From assembly GCF_003076275.1 (NCBI RefSeq), contig NZ_CP029064.1, forward strand, positions 3,544,501 to 3,608,500: 64,000 nucleotides of DNA, in the 5' to 3' direction. Within the stretch, counting starts at the first letter, position 1, and each line of letters starts with the position of its first letter. Positions 55,140-64,000 of the stretch are shown piece after piece. The notes beneath the pieces are model-generated. The model had not been told where the DNA came from, ran no database searches, and was given only the letters and a program-made list of their open reading frames with translations. The position numbers and the translations under genes were made by a program. The DNA is from Microbulbifer sp. A4B17 (GTDB taxonomy: Bacteria > Pseudomonadota > Gammaproteobacteria > Pseudomonadales > Cellvibrionaceae).

Positions 55140-56495
55140 CTACAAACGCAAAATATCGTTGTACAAAGCAAGCCCCATAATGCAGAGCACCAGGGCCATA
55201 CCCACCTGCAATCCAATCACCTGCACTCTCTCCGACACAGGGGAGCCCTTGATCGCCTCTATACCGTAGTAAAGAAGGTGACCGCCATCGAGTACCGGAA
55301 TAGGCAACAGATTAAGTACACCAAGACTGATACTGAGCAGTGCCAGCAATGACAGGAAAGACTGCCATCCCGCTTCCGCGGAAGTACCCGCCACTTTAGC
55401 AATGGTAATGGGGCCGCTCAAGTTTTTGGTCGAAAGTTGACCAAATAATAGTTTCTTCAGGCTGTTCAGGGTAAAGACTGTTTTATCCCAGGTCTCCTGC
55501 AGTCCCTTCACCAAGGCGCCACCCAATCCGTAGTGATAAACGCGAACCCGGTCCTCAGGCCAGCTCTCTGATACCGGCTGCACACCGACCTGCCCTATGG
55601 TCTCACCACTCTCCAGCTTGACCTCCGCCGGAGTTACAGATACTGCTACCGGTTTACCCTCACGCTCGACAGTGATATCCATAGGGACACCCGCGCGGGC
55701 TCTCACATAATCAGTCCAGTCTTGGAAGGATGGAAATTTACGGCCATCAGTAGAGACAACCTTGTCTCCAGCCTTGAGTCCCGCTAAGGCAGCTGGACTA
55801 CCCTCCACCACGTTGTAAAGGGTCATGCTCACCGGTGGCGTCCAAAGCTGTAGACCAATCTCTCCCAGAGGGTCTGGAACTTCACGTCCGGCAAGCCAGC
55901 GGTTTATATCCGCAACCATATGGTATTCAAGGTTGGAATCCGGGTAGCGCACCGAAAACTCTATGGTGCCACTATCACCCAGGCGGTTGGCAAGGCGCCA
56001 ATTGAGGGCATGCCAGGTAGGGGTAGCCTCGCCATCCACAGCGACAATTTCCTGCCCCGGCTCAAGCCCTGCCGACGCGGCAATACTTTCGGGCTGAACA
56101 GACTTAACAATAGGCACAGGGCCCGCAGTACCGCCGAGAAATACTGCCCAGAAAAACACTATTGCTAACAGAAAATTAGCAGCAGGGCCCGCGGCGGCAA
56201 TCGCCATCCTCGCCCAAACACTCTTGCGATTGAACGCCCGATCCAGCTCATCAGCAGCTACTGGACCCTCGCGCTCATCGAGCATCTTCACGTAACCGCC
56301 CAGGGGAATAGCAGAAATGGTGAATTCGGTACCGTGGCGGTCATAGCGGGAGACCAGGCGACGGCCAAACCCCACAGAGAACCGCAGCACTTTAACACCG
56401 CATAAGCGTGCTACAAGAAAGTGCCCAAATTCGTGGAAAGATACCAGTACACCGAGAGCCACCAAGGCCCAGATTACCGTCTGAATTAGATCCAT
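55140..56495 (-). CDS. rseP: RseP regulated intramembrane protease
   Basis: The 451-residue site-2 protease has the zinc motif HEFGH at residues 21-25 and the second metal motif NLLPIPVLDGGHLLYY near residue 400. Two PDZ domains lie between (around residues 115-285, with SIAASAGLEPGQEIVAVDG and PAALAGLKAGDKVVSTDG). RseP cuts the anti-sigma factor RseA to release sigma-E in outer-membrane stress, so its position next to bamA is logical. A small gap leads to the POTRA-only gene. Confidence 0.97.
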   Translation of the reverse strand: MDLIQTVIWALVALGVLVSFHEFGHFLVARLCGVKVLRFSVGFGRRLVSRYDRHGTEFTISAIPLGGYVKMLDEREGPVAADELDRAFNRKSVWARMAIAAAGPAANFLLAIVFFWAVFLGGTAGPVPIVKSVQPESIAASAGLEPGQEIVAVDGEATPTWHALNWRLANRLGDSGTIEFSVRYPDSNLEYHMVADINRWLAGREVPDPLGEIGLQLWTPPVSMTLYNVVEGSPAALAGLKAGDKVVSTDGRKFPSFQDWTDYVRARAGVPMDITVEREGKPVAVSVTPAEVKLESGETIGQVGVQPVSESWPEDRVRVYHYGLGGALVKGLQETWDKTVFTLNSLKKLLFGQLSTKNLSGPITIAKVAGTSAEAGWQSFLSLLALLSISLGVLNLLPIPVLDGGHLLYYGIEAIKGSPVSERVQVIGLQVGMALVLCIMGLALYNDILRL

Positions 56496-56555
56496 ACTCA
56501 GCTACAACTTCTTGTCATACGCAAATTAGCGGCCATTATACGCCGGGCAATAGGT

Positions 56556-57740
56556 TTAAAGGGCGGCAAGCGCCTGCTTGGCCAGTTCTCGCGCATTGAG
56601 ATCAATGGCTTCGACTGCCTCAAGTCCCGACAGTTCAACGACCGGAACACTATTCATCACTTTTTCTATAATTCGCGGGATATCGGTAAACGCCAAGCGC
56701 CCCTCCAGAAAGGCCTCCACCGCAATTTCATTCGCTGCATTCAAGACTGTTGGAGCACTTTTTCCCTCATTAATAGCCTCTCGCGCCAACCTCAGACAGG
56801 GGAAGCGCTCGAAGTCCGGGACCTCAAAATCCAACCGCCCTTGCGCTATCAGGTCTAATGCAGGTACTCCTGCATCAATGCGCTGGGGAAATGCCAGGGC
56901 ATGGGCAATCGGCGTGCGCATATCTGGGTTCCCCATTTGCGCCAACAGCGATCCATCCCGATACTGCACCATCGAATGCACAATGCTCTGGGGATGCACG
57001 ACTATCTCAATCTGCTCGGGGCGAGCATTAAACAAATAGCACGCTTCTATAAATTCGAGCCCTTTATTCATCATTGTGGCGGAGTCAACGGAGATCTTCC
57101 GGCCCATCGACCAATTTGGATGAGCACAGGCCTCACTTGGTGTCACTGCTGCCAACTCGTTGGCAGCACGCGTACGAAATGGCCCGCCCGAACCAGTAAG
57201 CAGTATTTTTTCCACGCCAGCTGAACCCAAATCCCCACAAGGGAATGGCAAGCACTGGAAGATCGCATTGTGCTCACTGTCAATTGGCAACAAATGCGTA
57301 CCACTCCCACTTAGGGCCCGCTCAAATATTGGCCCCGCCATAACCAGGGCCTCTTTGTTTGCCAGCAGCACTTTCTTGCCTGCTTCTACCGCTGCCAGAG
57401 TTGGGCGCAGCCCAGCTGCTCCCACGATTGCCGCCATCACCGTGTCGACACAAGAGTCGGAGGCCACACGACACAAGCCATCCACCCCACTCAAAACCTG
57501 AGTATCAGCTTCGCCGGCTAGTAGTGCGCGCAGCTCTTCAGCGCGCATCTCATCCACTACCACTGCATATTGAGGCTTAAATCGCCGACATTGTTGTGCA
57601 AGGTCGGCAACTCTCTCCCTGGCTGTCAAGGCAAAAACAGAATATTTTTCCGGGTGTCGCGCCAGCACATCCAGGGTACTCACACCGATTGAGCCTGTGG
57701 AACCGAGAACGGTAATATTTTGCGGGGATGTAACTTGCAT
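56556..57740 (-). CDS. dxr: 1-deoxy-D-xylulose 5-phosphate reductoisomerase
   Basis: The 394-residue enzyme makes MEP in isoprenoid synthesis. [20 protein letters not shown] is the NADPH site, [17 protein letters not shown] holds metal-binding residues, and [20 protein letters not shown] is the substrate block. It lies 60 bp before rseP in the conserved cluster. Confidence 0.97.
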   Translation of the reverse strand: MQVTSPQNITVLGSTGSIGVSTLDVLARHPEKYSVFALTARERVADLAQQCRRFKPQYAVVVDEMRAEELRALLAGEADTQVLSGVDGLCRVASDSCVDTVMAAIVGAAGLRPTLAAVEAGKKVLLANKEALVMAGPIFERALSGSGTHLLPIDSEHNAIFQCLPFPCGDLGSAGVEKILLTGSGGPFRTRAANELAAVTPSEACAHPNWSMGRKISVDSATMMNKGLEFIEACYLFNARPEQIEIVVHPQSIVHSMVQYRDGSLLAQMGNPDMRTPIAHALAFPQRIDAGVPALDLIAQGRLDFEVPDFERFPCLRLAREAINEGKSAPTVLNAANEIAVEAFLEGRLAFTDIPRIIEKVMNSVPVVELSGLEAVEAIDLNARELAKQALAAL

Positions 57741-57848
57741 AGGCTCTTATCGTACCTCTGGCAGCAATAATGCTACCACCAAACAATTGCGCGCCCGGCA
57801 TAAGCCGGGCGCTATCGAGTAAAACACAAAACTGGGGCAGGGGCGTCT

Positions 57849-58694
57849 TTACAGATATTTAGGCAATTCACTGGCCAGTGCGGCCATCGTGAACACCGGC
57901 AGAGCGGCAGAAAGACTGTCTATCCGATCGAGGATGCCACCATGACCCGGCAGCATGTGACTACTGTCCTTGATACCTCTATGCCTCTTAAACATGCTCT
58001 CCACCAGGTCTCCAATGACCGAGGCCAAAGCAGTAACCAAGACACCAAAAGTAAACAAGACAGTATTTTTTAACGGCAGCTCAAAGAGATAGGAAGTTAC
58101 CAGAGCCAAAATCAGGCAAGCACCCAGCCCACCGAAAAAGCCCTCCCAGGACTTGCCCGGGCTCACTTCTCGAGCCAGCTTGCGCTTGCCAAATTTGCGG
58201 CCGACGAAGTAGGCACCCACATCCGCCGCCGCAACGATAGCCACAACATAGAGTACCAGCCAGGCACCGTGATCCAAACCGCGCAGAACCACCAGGGACA
58301 ACCAGGTTGGAACAAGCACTACAAGGCCAATAAGACCCCGAACCCAGCGATTGCCCCAGAGTGCGGCACTGGACGGATAACTTTGCACCCATAAAAACGC
58401 GAGCGCCCACCAACCGCAGGCCACCGCCAGAATCTGGCGTCCGCGATCGATATCTGGATCATTGAAATTCATTGAAAAGACGTATTGGGCCGTGACCATG
58501 AGAGTCAGCCCCAATGCGGCCAGAAAAACAAAGCGCAAGGCTCTATTCAGGTTGGAGAGATTAGCCCACTCCCACCCCGCCAGCAGGATAACCGCCACAA
58601 ATATTAGCGAAAACCACTGCATTGGAAGCAAAAACAGAACTCCCATAAACAGTGCCAATAGCACCAAAGCAGTAATTATTCTTTGTTTTAGCAC
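57849..58694 (-). CDS. cdsA: Phosphatidate cytidylyltransferase
   Basis: The 281-residue membrane enzyme makes CDP-diacylglycerol. It has eight or so helices and the CDS signature SVIGDLVESMFKRHRGIKDS, then SHMLPGHGGILDRIDSL. I start it at GTG 58694 (VLKQRIITALVLL), preceded by AAGGGG. The longer frame to 58775 has a poor start and no ribosome-binding site. It lies 121 bp behind uppS. Confidence 0.96.
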   Translation of the reverse strand: MLKQRIITALVLLALFMGVLFLLPMQWFSLIFVAVILLAGWEWANLSNLNRALRFVFLAALGLTLMVTAQYVFSMNFNDPDIDRGRQILAVACGWWALAFLWVQSYPSSAALWGNRWVRGLIGLVVLVPTWLSLVVLRGLDHGAWLVLYVVAIVAAADVGAYFVGRKFGKRKLAREVSPGKSWEGFFGGLGACLILALVTSYLFELPLKNTVLFTFGVLVTALASVIGDLVESMFKRHRGIKDSSHMLPGHGGILDRIDSLSAALPVFTMAALASELPKYL

Positions 58695-58815
58695 CGCAAA
58701 CCCCTTTGTAAGTAGCTTGACAACTCTGTCTGGATACATTGCACAGATCAAGAGCGTGTCGGCAAAGATTTCCAACCAATTTTACGGTAAGCCCGACATT
58801 GCGGGCTTTCTCTGA

Positions 58816-59571
58816 TCACGCCTGAGCGACTGCGTCATCCCCCTCTGCGCGACCACCGAAGCGACGGTCTCGCAACTCGAAAGCTGCAATAGCCTTATCC
58901 AGGGCAGCCTCGTCAAAATCAGGCCAAAGCGTATCAGTAAAATAGAATTCACTGTAAGCAGCCTGCCACAAGATAAAGTTGCTGATACGCTGTTCGCCGC
59001 TGGAACGTATCAATAGATCCACCGGGGGTAGATCTTCGAGCTGCATATATTTACCGAGCACATCTTCTGTGATCGATTCCGGGGAGCGCGAACCCTCGGC
59101 AACCTCTTGCGCCAGCTTGCGCGCCGCCTGGGCAATATCCCAGCGCCCGCCGTAGTCAGCAGCAATAATCAAATCACCCTCGGTCCCCGCCTGGGTAATA
59201 TCTTCCGCTTCGGCAATCGCCCTCTGCAGGCGTGGCGAAAAACGGTCCCGCCGGCCAATCACCCTCAGGCGCACGCCTTCCTCCCGCATTCGCCGGGCCT
59301 CTTTGCGCAAGTAGGAATTAAACAGGCTCATCAGCAGCTCAACCTCTTTCGGGGGGCGCTGCCAATTTTCGCTGGAGAAGGCAAATAAGGTAAGCGCTTC
59401 AACTCCGCGGGCTTTACAGGCTGTAAGCAGGTCGCGGATACGCTCAACGCCGGCCTTGTGGCCGGCTGAAGGGGAGAGCCCCTTTCGAGCTGCCCAACGC
59501 CCATTGCCATCCATAATAATGGCGATGTGGCGCGGGCCGGGAGCATTTAGCTCGGTACCACCGATGCTCAT
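58816..59571 (-). CDS. uppS: Isoprenyl (undecaprenyl) diphosphate synthase
   Basis: The 251-residue cis-prenyltransferase makes the lipid carrier for peptidoglycan. HIAIIMDGNGRWAARKGLSP contains the catalytic Asp and phosphate-binding residues. LTLFAFSSENWQRPPKEVEL and LLIRSSGEQRISNFILWQ are family motifs. Its start overlaps the frr stop by one base. Confidence 0.97.
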   Translation of the reverse strand: MSIGGTELNAPGPRHIAIIMDGNGRWAARKGLSPSAGHKAGVERIRDLLTACKARGVEALTLFAFSSENWQRPPKEVELLMSLFNSYLRKEARRMREEGVRLRVIGRRDRFSPRLQRAIAEAEDITQAGTEGDLIIAADYGGRWDIAQAARKLAQEVAEGSRSPESITEDVLGKYMQLEDLPPVDLLIRSSGEQRISNFILWQAAYSEFYFTDTLWPDFDEAALDKAIAAFELRDRRFGGRAEGDDAVAQA

Positions 59572-60128
59572 TAAATTTCCATCAGGTCTTTTTCTTTCGC
59601 TGCCAACGCTTTGTCCACATCAGCGACAAACTGATCGGTAATTTTCTGGATGTCGTCACTTGCGCGACGCTCATCATCCTCAGAAATTTCCTTATCCTTG
59701 ACCAGTGATTTCACATCCGCCAGCGCATCGCGGCGAATATTACGGATGGATACCCGCGCAGTCTCAGCTTCACCTTTAGCCTGACGAGTAAAGTTCTTAC
59801 GGGTTTCTTCCGTCAGCATGGGCATTGGGATACGAATCACAGCACCAGCTGTGCTGGGATTAAGCCCTAGATCCGATTTCATAATGGCTTTTTCGATTTC
59901 CGGAACCAGATTTTTCTCCCAGGGAGTTACAGAAAGAGTGCGAGCATCCTCTACAGTAACATTGGCAATCTGAGACAGCGGAGTATCAGAACCGTAATAG
60001 GAAACGTGGATACCATCGAGAATACTCGGGTGCGCACGGCCGGTGCGAATCTTGTTGAAATTTCCAGCCAGGGCATCAAGCGCTTTACTCATACGAGCTT
60101 TCGCGTCTGTTTTTATATCTTCAATCAC
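59571..60128 (-). CDS. frr: Ribosome recycling factor
   Basis: The 185-residue RRF ([24 protein letters not shown] start, [20 protein letters not shown]) splits post-termination ribosomes with EF-G. It overlaps pyrH by four bases and uppS by one, indicating tight translational coupling. Confidence 0.97.
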   Translation of the reverse strand: MIEDIKTDAKARMSKALDALAGNFNKIRTGRAHPSILDGIHVSYYGSDTPLSQIANVTVEDARTLSVTPWEKNLVPEIEKAIMKSDLGLNPSTAGAVIRIPMPMLTEETRKNFTRQAKGEAETARVSIRNIRRDALADVKSLVKDKEISEDDERRASDDIQKITDQFVADVDKALAAKEKDLMEI

Positions 60129-60862
60129 GATTTCACTTCCTCTTCGATTAAGGTGCCTTCCTCGCCACCAACCACAATATTCAACAACGCACCGGTTTTA
60201 TCCATACGGAATACCCGCACAGGCATATTGTGCTCGCGACACAGGCAAATAGCGGTCAAATCCATCACGCCGAGCTTCTTGTCGAGAACCTCATCGTAAG
60301 TCAACTGGTCATAGCGAGTTGCCGTCGGGTCTAGCTTGGGATCGGCAGAATAAACGCCATCAACTTTGGTGGCCTTCAGAACCAGCTCAGCCTCAATTTC
60401 GATACCGCGCAGACAAGCTGCAGAGTCGGTGGTGAAGAACGGGTTACCGGTACCGGCAGCAAAAATCAGAACCTCGCCACGCTCCAGGTAGCGAATTGCC
60501 GCACGGCGATCGTAGTGATCGACAATACCGCTCATTTGAATCGAGGACATGACTCTCGAGGTGATGTCAGATCTTTCCAGGGCATCGCGCAGTGCCAGGG
60601 CATTCATTACCGTGGCCAGCATTCCCATGTGGTCGCCAGTAACTCGATCGAGACCAGCAGCGCTCAGCGCAGCCCCACGGAACAGGTTGCCACCGCCAAC
60701 AACCAGGCCCACCTGGACCCCGATACCGACCAGCTGTCCAATCTCCAGGGCCATTTTGTCCAGCACCTTGGGACTGATACCGAAACCCTGATCACCCATC
60801 AGCTCTTCGCCGCTGAGCTTTAACAAAATTCTCTTATATTTGCGGTCTTTAATACCGGGCAT
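60125..60862 (-). CDS. pyrH: Uridylate kinase
   Basis: The 245-residue UMP kinase has [20 protein letters not shown] and [20 protein letters not shown], with the nucleotide-binding [20 protein letters not shown]. It provides UDP for RNA and cell-wall precursors. The order tsf-pyrH-frr is conserved. Confidence 0.97.
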   Translation of the reverse strand: MPGIKDRKYKRILLKLSGEELMGDQGFGISPKVLDKMALEIGQLVGIGVQVGLVVGGGNLFRGAALSAAGLDRVTGDHMGMLATVMNALALRDALERSDITSRVMSSIQMSGIVDHYDRRAAIRYLERGEVLIFAAGTGNPFFTTDSAACLRGIEIEAELVLKATKVDGVYSADPKLDPTATRYDQLTYDEVLDKKLGVMDLTAICLCREHNMPVRVFRMDKTGALLNIVVGGEEGTLIEEEVKS

Positions 60863-61024
60863 TCGTTGGTCCCCTTCAATGTACCTGTTAGTGGCCAGGT
60901 CTTGCCGCTGAACATTACAACAATTTCAGTCAATTACACAGAGGGGCGCCCCACTGTAGGTATAAAACCCCAGCGGAAGCACCCCAATGCGAACAGGTGC
61001 CCGCAGGCACCCAATAATATGCGA

Positions 61025-61888
61025 TTAAGAAGAGGATTTAACCTGAGCCGCAACTTCCGCTGCGAAATCCACCTCTTCCTTCTCGATACCTTCACCCACT
61101 TCGTAGCGAACAAAGGAAACCACATCGGCACCGGCATCTTTAACCAGCTTGCCAATGCTTACGTCTGGGTTCTTAACGAAAGGCTGCTCTACCAAGCTGT
61201 TCTCTTTCAGGAACTTCTTGATACGGCCGCCCATCATTTTCTCTACGATTTCAGCCGGCTTACCTTCCATATCCGGCTGAGCCTTGATGATGTCCTTTTC
61301 TTTTTCCAGGACGTCAGCAGGCATATCTTCCGGCTTGTTCACCTGCGGGTTAACCGCAGTCACGTGCATGGCAACATCCTTAGCCAGTTCGACCTCGCCA
61401 CCGCTCAGGGCTACCAGGGCAGCGATGCGGTTGTTAGAGTGAACGTAAGCACCGACAACCGGTGCTTCAACCAGCTCAATACGACGTACGCCGATGTTCT
61501 CACCGATTTTCTGAACCAGTGCCTCACGAGCAGTTTCCAGCTCGCCTTCCATCAGAGCGGCAACGTCTTGCTGGCGATCGGCAAATGCCTTCTCCACAAC
61601 CTTGGCAACAAATGCCTGGAAGTTTTCATCGCGAGCAACGAAGTCGGTCTCGGAGTTCACTTCAACCAGTACGCCGTAGCTGCCGTCTTCTGCAACTTTA
61701 GCGGCAACAACGCCGTCAGCAGCGGTGCGGCCAGCTTTCTTAGCGGCCTTCAGGCCGGAGGCTTTGCGCAGGTCTTCAATCGCCTTTTCGATGTCGCCGT
61801 CAGCAGCCGTCAGAGCTTTCTTACACTCCATCATCGGCAGGCCGGTACGCTCGCGCAGTTCTTTTACCATAGACGCGGTAATCGCCAT
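61025..61888 (-). CDS. tsf: Elongation factor Ts
   Basis: The 287-residue nucleotide exchange factor of EF-Tu has [20 protein letters not shown] and the [20 protein letters not shown] region. It contacts EF-Tu through its N-terminal and core domains. It follows rpsB, with a hairpin between them. Confidence 0.97.
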   Translation of the reverse strand: MAITASMVKELRERTGLPMMECKKALTAADGDIEKAIEDLRKASGLKAAKKAGRTAADGVVAAKVAEDGSYGVLVEVNSETDFVARDENFQAFVAKVVEKAFADRQQDVAALMEGELETAREALVQKIGENIGVRRIELVEAPVVGAYVHSNNRIAALVALSGGEVELAKDVAMHVTAVNPQVNKPEDMPADVLEKEKDIIKAQPDMEGKPAEIVEKMMGGRIKKFLKENSLVEQPFVKNPDVSIGKLVKDAGADVVSFVRYEVGEGIEKEEVDFAAEVAAQVKSSS

Positions 61889-61922
61889 GATTCAATCCTC
61901 GGGGTTCTGTCACTAAAAATTA

Positions 61923-61957
61923 GAAAAAAGGGGCCGTAATTCGGGCCCCTTTTTGAG
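61923..61957 (-). terminator. Hairpin between rpsB and tsf
   Basis: GGGGCC/GGCCCC stem flanked by A6 and T5 tracts, in the rpsB-tsf gap. It is a partial terminator or attenuator, as known between rpsB and tsf of related bacteria. Confidence 0.75.
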
Positions 61958-62001
61958 TTCGCAGTGTAAAACTTCTGTGTTACACCACTTAGCCCTGCAA
62001 A

Positions 62002-62748
62002 TTACTCTGCAGCGGCTTCGTCATCGCTAGCTTCGACGTATTCGTCCTTCGCAACGGTATTACCAGCTTCTGCGGCGCCGGCAAGTACTGCGTCGGCTAC
62101 AGCAGTGGTGTACAGCTTGATTGCGCGGATAGCGTCATCGTTACCGGGGATCACGTAATCAACACCAGCGGGATCGCTGTTGGTGTCGACAACACCGATT
62201 ACGGGAATACCCAGCTTGTTAGCTTCCTGGATAGCGATGCGCTCGTGCTCAACGTCGATTACGAAGATCGCGTCAGGCAAGCCACCCATATCCTTGATAC
62301 CACCGATGGAGCGCTCAAGCTTGTCCATGGCACGGGTACGCATCAGAGCTTCTTTCTTGGTCAGCTTCTCGAAAGTACCGTCCTGAGACTGGGCTTCCAG
62401 CTCGCGGAAACGCTTGATAGAAGCGCGGATGGTTTTGTAGTTGGTGAGCATACCACCCAGCCAGCGGTTGCTGACGTAAGGCTGGCCACAACGCTCTGCC
62501 TGCTCTTTGATAGACTTCTGTGCAGCACGCTTGGTGCCAACAAACATAATCTTTTTCTTTTGAGCAGTCATGCCCTTGATGATCTGCAGGGCTTCATTAA
62601 AAGCCGGTACAGTGTGCTCAAGGTTGATGATGTGAATCTTGTTGCGGGCACCAAAGATGAATTGACCCATCTTCGGGTTCCAGTAGCGGGTCTGGTGACC
62701 AAAGTGAACACCAGCCTGCAGCATATCGCGCATACTTACTTGCGGCAT
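62002..62748 (-). CDS. rpsB: 30S ribosomal protein S2
   Basis: The 248-residue S2 protein has the start [20 protein letters not shown] and [20 protein letters not shown], plus [20 protein letters not shown]. The C-terminal acidic tail ([13 protein letters not shown]) is common. It starts the rpsB-tsf-pyrH-frr run and is divergent from map. Confidence 0.98.
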   Translation of the reverse strand: MPQVSMRDMLQAGVHFGHQTRYWNPKMGQFIFGARNKIHIINLEHTVPAFNEALQIIKGMTAQKKKIMFVGTKRAAQKSIKEQAERCGQPYVSNRWLGGMLTNYKTIRASIKRFRELEAQSQDGTFEKLTKKEALMRTRAMDKLERSIGGIKDMGGLPDAIFVIDVEHERIAIQEANKLGIPVIGVVDTNSDPAGVDYVIPGNDDAIRAIKLYTTAVADAVLAGAAEAGNTVAKDEYVEASDDEAAAE

Positions 62749-63073
62749 AATAAACCTCTATATATACGGGTTAGTCCTCCACGTATCCCATGCGTCAACC
62801 CCTTTCAGGGCACCCAGACACATGTGTCGATGCGTGTGCGGCTTTTACTCGCCCAGGGAGTATCCCCAGGCGGCGCGCTTTATACCACAAGTGCACCCCA
62901 TAGTGAAGAATTGGCACCGATTTCGCGCAAATGATCACGCCTCAATGCTATTGGCGGGACGCCGGAGCCATCCTTGCGCCAATAGCGGCAAAATGTGTCC
63001 TACAGCCAGCAATCCGCTACAATAGCCCGCCTCTTGGGCGCTACCCGCCCCAACCCAGAAACAAAGGATACGC
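62749..63073. promoter_or_regulatory. Divergent rpsB/map control region, probable S2-binding rpsB leader
   Basis: On the rpsB side the leader contains paired blocks (GGGGTT and AACCC arms around GGAGGACT) within 80 bp of the start, in the position of the S2 autoregulatory rpsB leader of gammaproteobacteria. I infer it from position and partial pairing; an Rfam rpsB search would decide. No other gene is visible. Confidence 0.4.
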
Positions 63074-63844
63074 ATGACCTCAGCCATTAAGACCCCAGAA
63101 CAAATCGCCAAGATGCGCACCGCAGGCCGCCTCGCCGCAGAGGTGCTGGAAATGATTGGCGAGTATGTCGTTCCAGGAGTCACTACCGAAGAACTGGATC
63201 GTCGCTGCCACGAACACATTGTGAAGGTACAGAAAGCGGTTCCGGCCTGCCTCGGTTATCGCGGCTTCCCAAAATCTATATGCACTTCCGTCAACGAAGT
63301 GGTGTGTCACGGTATCCCCTCCGAGAGCAAAATTCTCAAGAAGGGCGACATCATTAATATCGATGTGACCGTTATCAAAGATGGCTGGTACGGTGACACC
63401 AGCAAGATGTTCTTTGCCGGCAAGCCCGCCGCCCACGCTGAACGCCTGGTACAAATCACCCAGGAGTGCATGTACAAAGCCATCGAAATTGTTCGCCCGG
63501 GTACTACCCTCGGCGATATTGGCCATGTTATCCAACAGCATGCCGAAAAAAACTACTACTCAGTGGTTCGCGACTTCTGTGGGCACGGCATCGGCGATGT
63601 GTTTCACGAAGACCCTCAAATCCTTCACTACGGGCAACCAGGTACCGGGGAAGTGCTCAAGGAGGGTATGACTTTCACTATTGAGCCAATGATTAACGCG
63701 GGTAAAGCAGCCACACGCGTATTGGGTGACGGCTGGACTGCAGTAACCAAGGACCGTCGACTCTCCGCTCAGTGGGAGCACACTATGGCGGTAACCAGTG
63801 ATGGTGTGGAAGTACTCACTGCTCGCAGCGAGGAGAGCTTCTAA
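63074..63844 (+). CDS. map: Methionine aminopeptidase, type I
   Basis: The 256-residue enzyme removes N-terminal Met from new proteins. The two-metal site is intact: the two Asp in INIDVTVIKDGWYGDTSKMF, His in CGHGIGDVFHEDP, Glu in MTFTIEPMINAG and Glu in LSAQWEHTMAVT. Length is as usual for type I. The gene is divergent from rpsB and followed by a hairpin and a probable glnD. Confidence 0.97.
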   Translation: MTSAIKTPEQIAKMRTAGRLAAEVLEMIGEYVVPGVTTEELDRRCHEHIVKVQKAVPACLGYRGFPKSICTSVNEVVCHGIPSESKILKKGDIINIDVTVIKDGWYGDTSKMFFAGKPAAHAERLVQITQECMYKAIEIVRPGTTLGDIGHVIQQHAEKNYYSVVRDFCGHGIGDVFHEDPQILHYGQPGTGEVLKEGMTFTIEPMINAGKAATRVLGDGWTAVTKDRRLSAQWEHTMAVTSDGVEVLTARSEESF

Positions 63845-63848
63845 ACAA

Positions 63849-63896
63849 ACTGGCGACACCGCGGGAGAAAAATAATTCTCTCGCAGTGCCGCCAGT
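63849..63896. terminator. Long imperfect hairpin after map
   Basis: Arms of 20 bp (63849-63868 and 63877-63896), 17 of which pair, with an AAAATAAT loop. There is no T tract, so it may terminate or stabilise the map transcript, or lie in the leader of the following gene. Confidence 0.55.
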
Positions 63897-63966
63897 AGCG
63901 ACAATCCGCAAACCGAACCCAAGCCGCTGCCTACCTGCGGCAGCCCAAGAGCCAAACGGACTTCCC

Positions 63967-64000
63967 ATGCAGCCGGTCAGCCCACCCTACTTTGAACGCC
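63967..64000 (+). CDS. Start of a further gene, probably glnD (truncated by window edge)
   Basis: An ATG at 63967 opens MQPVSPPYFER and continues past the window. In related genomes glnD, encoding the PII uridylyltransferase, follows map; the few residues cannot prove it. The start codon and its position about 120 bp after map support a real gene. Confidence 0.4.
   Translation, partial: MQPVSPPYFER

Overview
The window looks like chromosome of a marine gammaproteobacterium of the Cellvibrionales, most like Microbulbifer or Saccharophagus. I infer this from gene order and protein resemblance; there is no 16S gene here. The right two thirds is a GC-richer core backbone. It carries the blocks lysS-prfB, recJ-thrC-hom-dsbC, rplS-trmD-rimM-rpsP-ffh, and rnhB-lpxB-lpxA-fabZ-lpxD-skp-bamA-rseP-dxr-cdsA-uppS-frr-pyrH-tsf-rpsB, followed by the divergent map and the first codons of a gene that is probably glnD.

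Positions 1 to about 21,200 form an AT-rich, gene-poor and visibly decaying accessory region. It holds two nearly identical 1,232-bp IS3-family elements, each with its own 3-bp target duplication, and a group II intron with its maturase. One IS copy has cut off the end of a tetR gene. Broken genes include an NAD(P)H-quinone reductase with an in-frame TGA, a GNAT acetyltransferase shattered by frameshifts, and an N-terminal remnant of a metallo-beta-lactamase-fold protein. Intact genes include two GFA-family proteins, a type II NADH dehydrogenase-like flavoprotein with a nearby LysR regulator, a 54-residue CsrA paralogue, a dienelactone-hydrolase-like protein, a lipoprotein M3 peptidase, a SpoU methyltransferase and two small membrane proteins.

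Positions 21,200 to 30,500 mix core and accessory genes: a beta-barrel protein with a DIDV repeat, lysS, prfB with its programmed +1 frameshift, a CueR-like regulator behind a lipoprotein gene, two paralogous leaderless aspzincin (M35-like) metalloproteins, and a DMT/LysE exporter pair. Positions 30,500 to 40,000 hold recJ and the threonine genes. An asparagine-to-fumarate cassette (ansA, an XRE-type regulator, aspA) sits between hom and dsbC.

Positions 40,000 to 64,000 are translation, protein-export and envelope-biogenesis operons. Nearly all run on the minus strand, so ribosome parts, SRP, lipid A synthesis, outer-membrane assembly, isoprenoid and phospholipid precursors and envelope stress control sit together. 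The main departure from the usual order is a second bamA-like gene between rseP and bamA. It encodes the signal peptide and all five POTRA domains, then stops where the beta-barrel should start. This POTRA-only protein and the aspzincin pair are the most promising undescribed items in the window.
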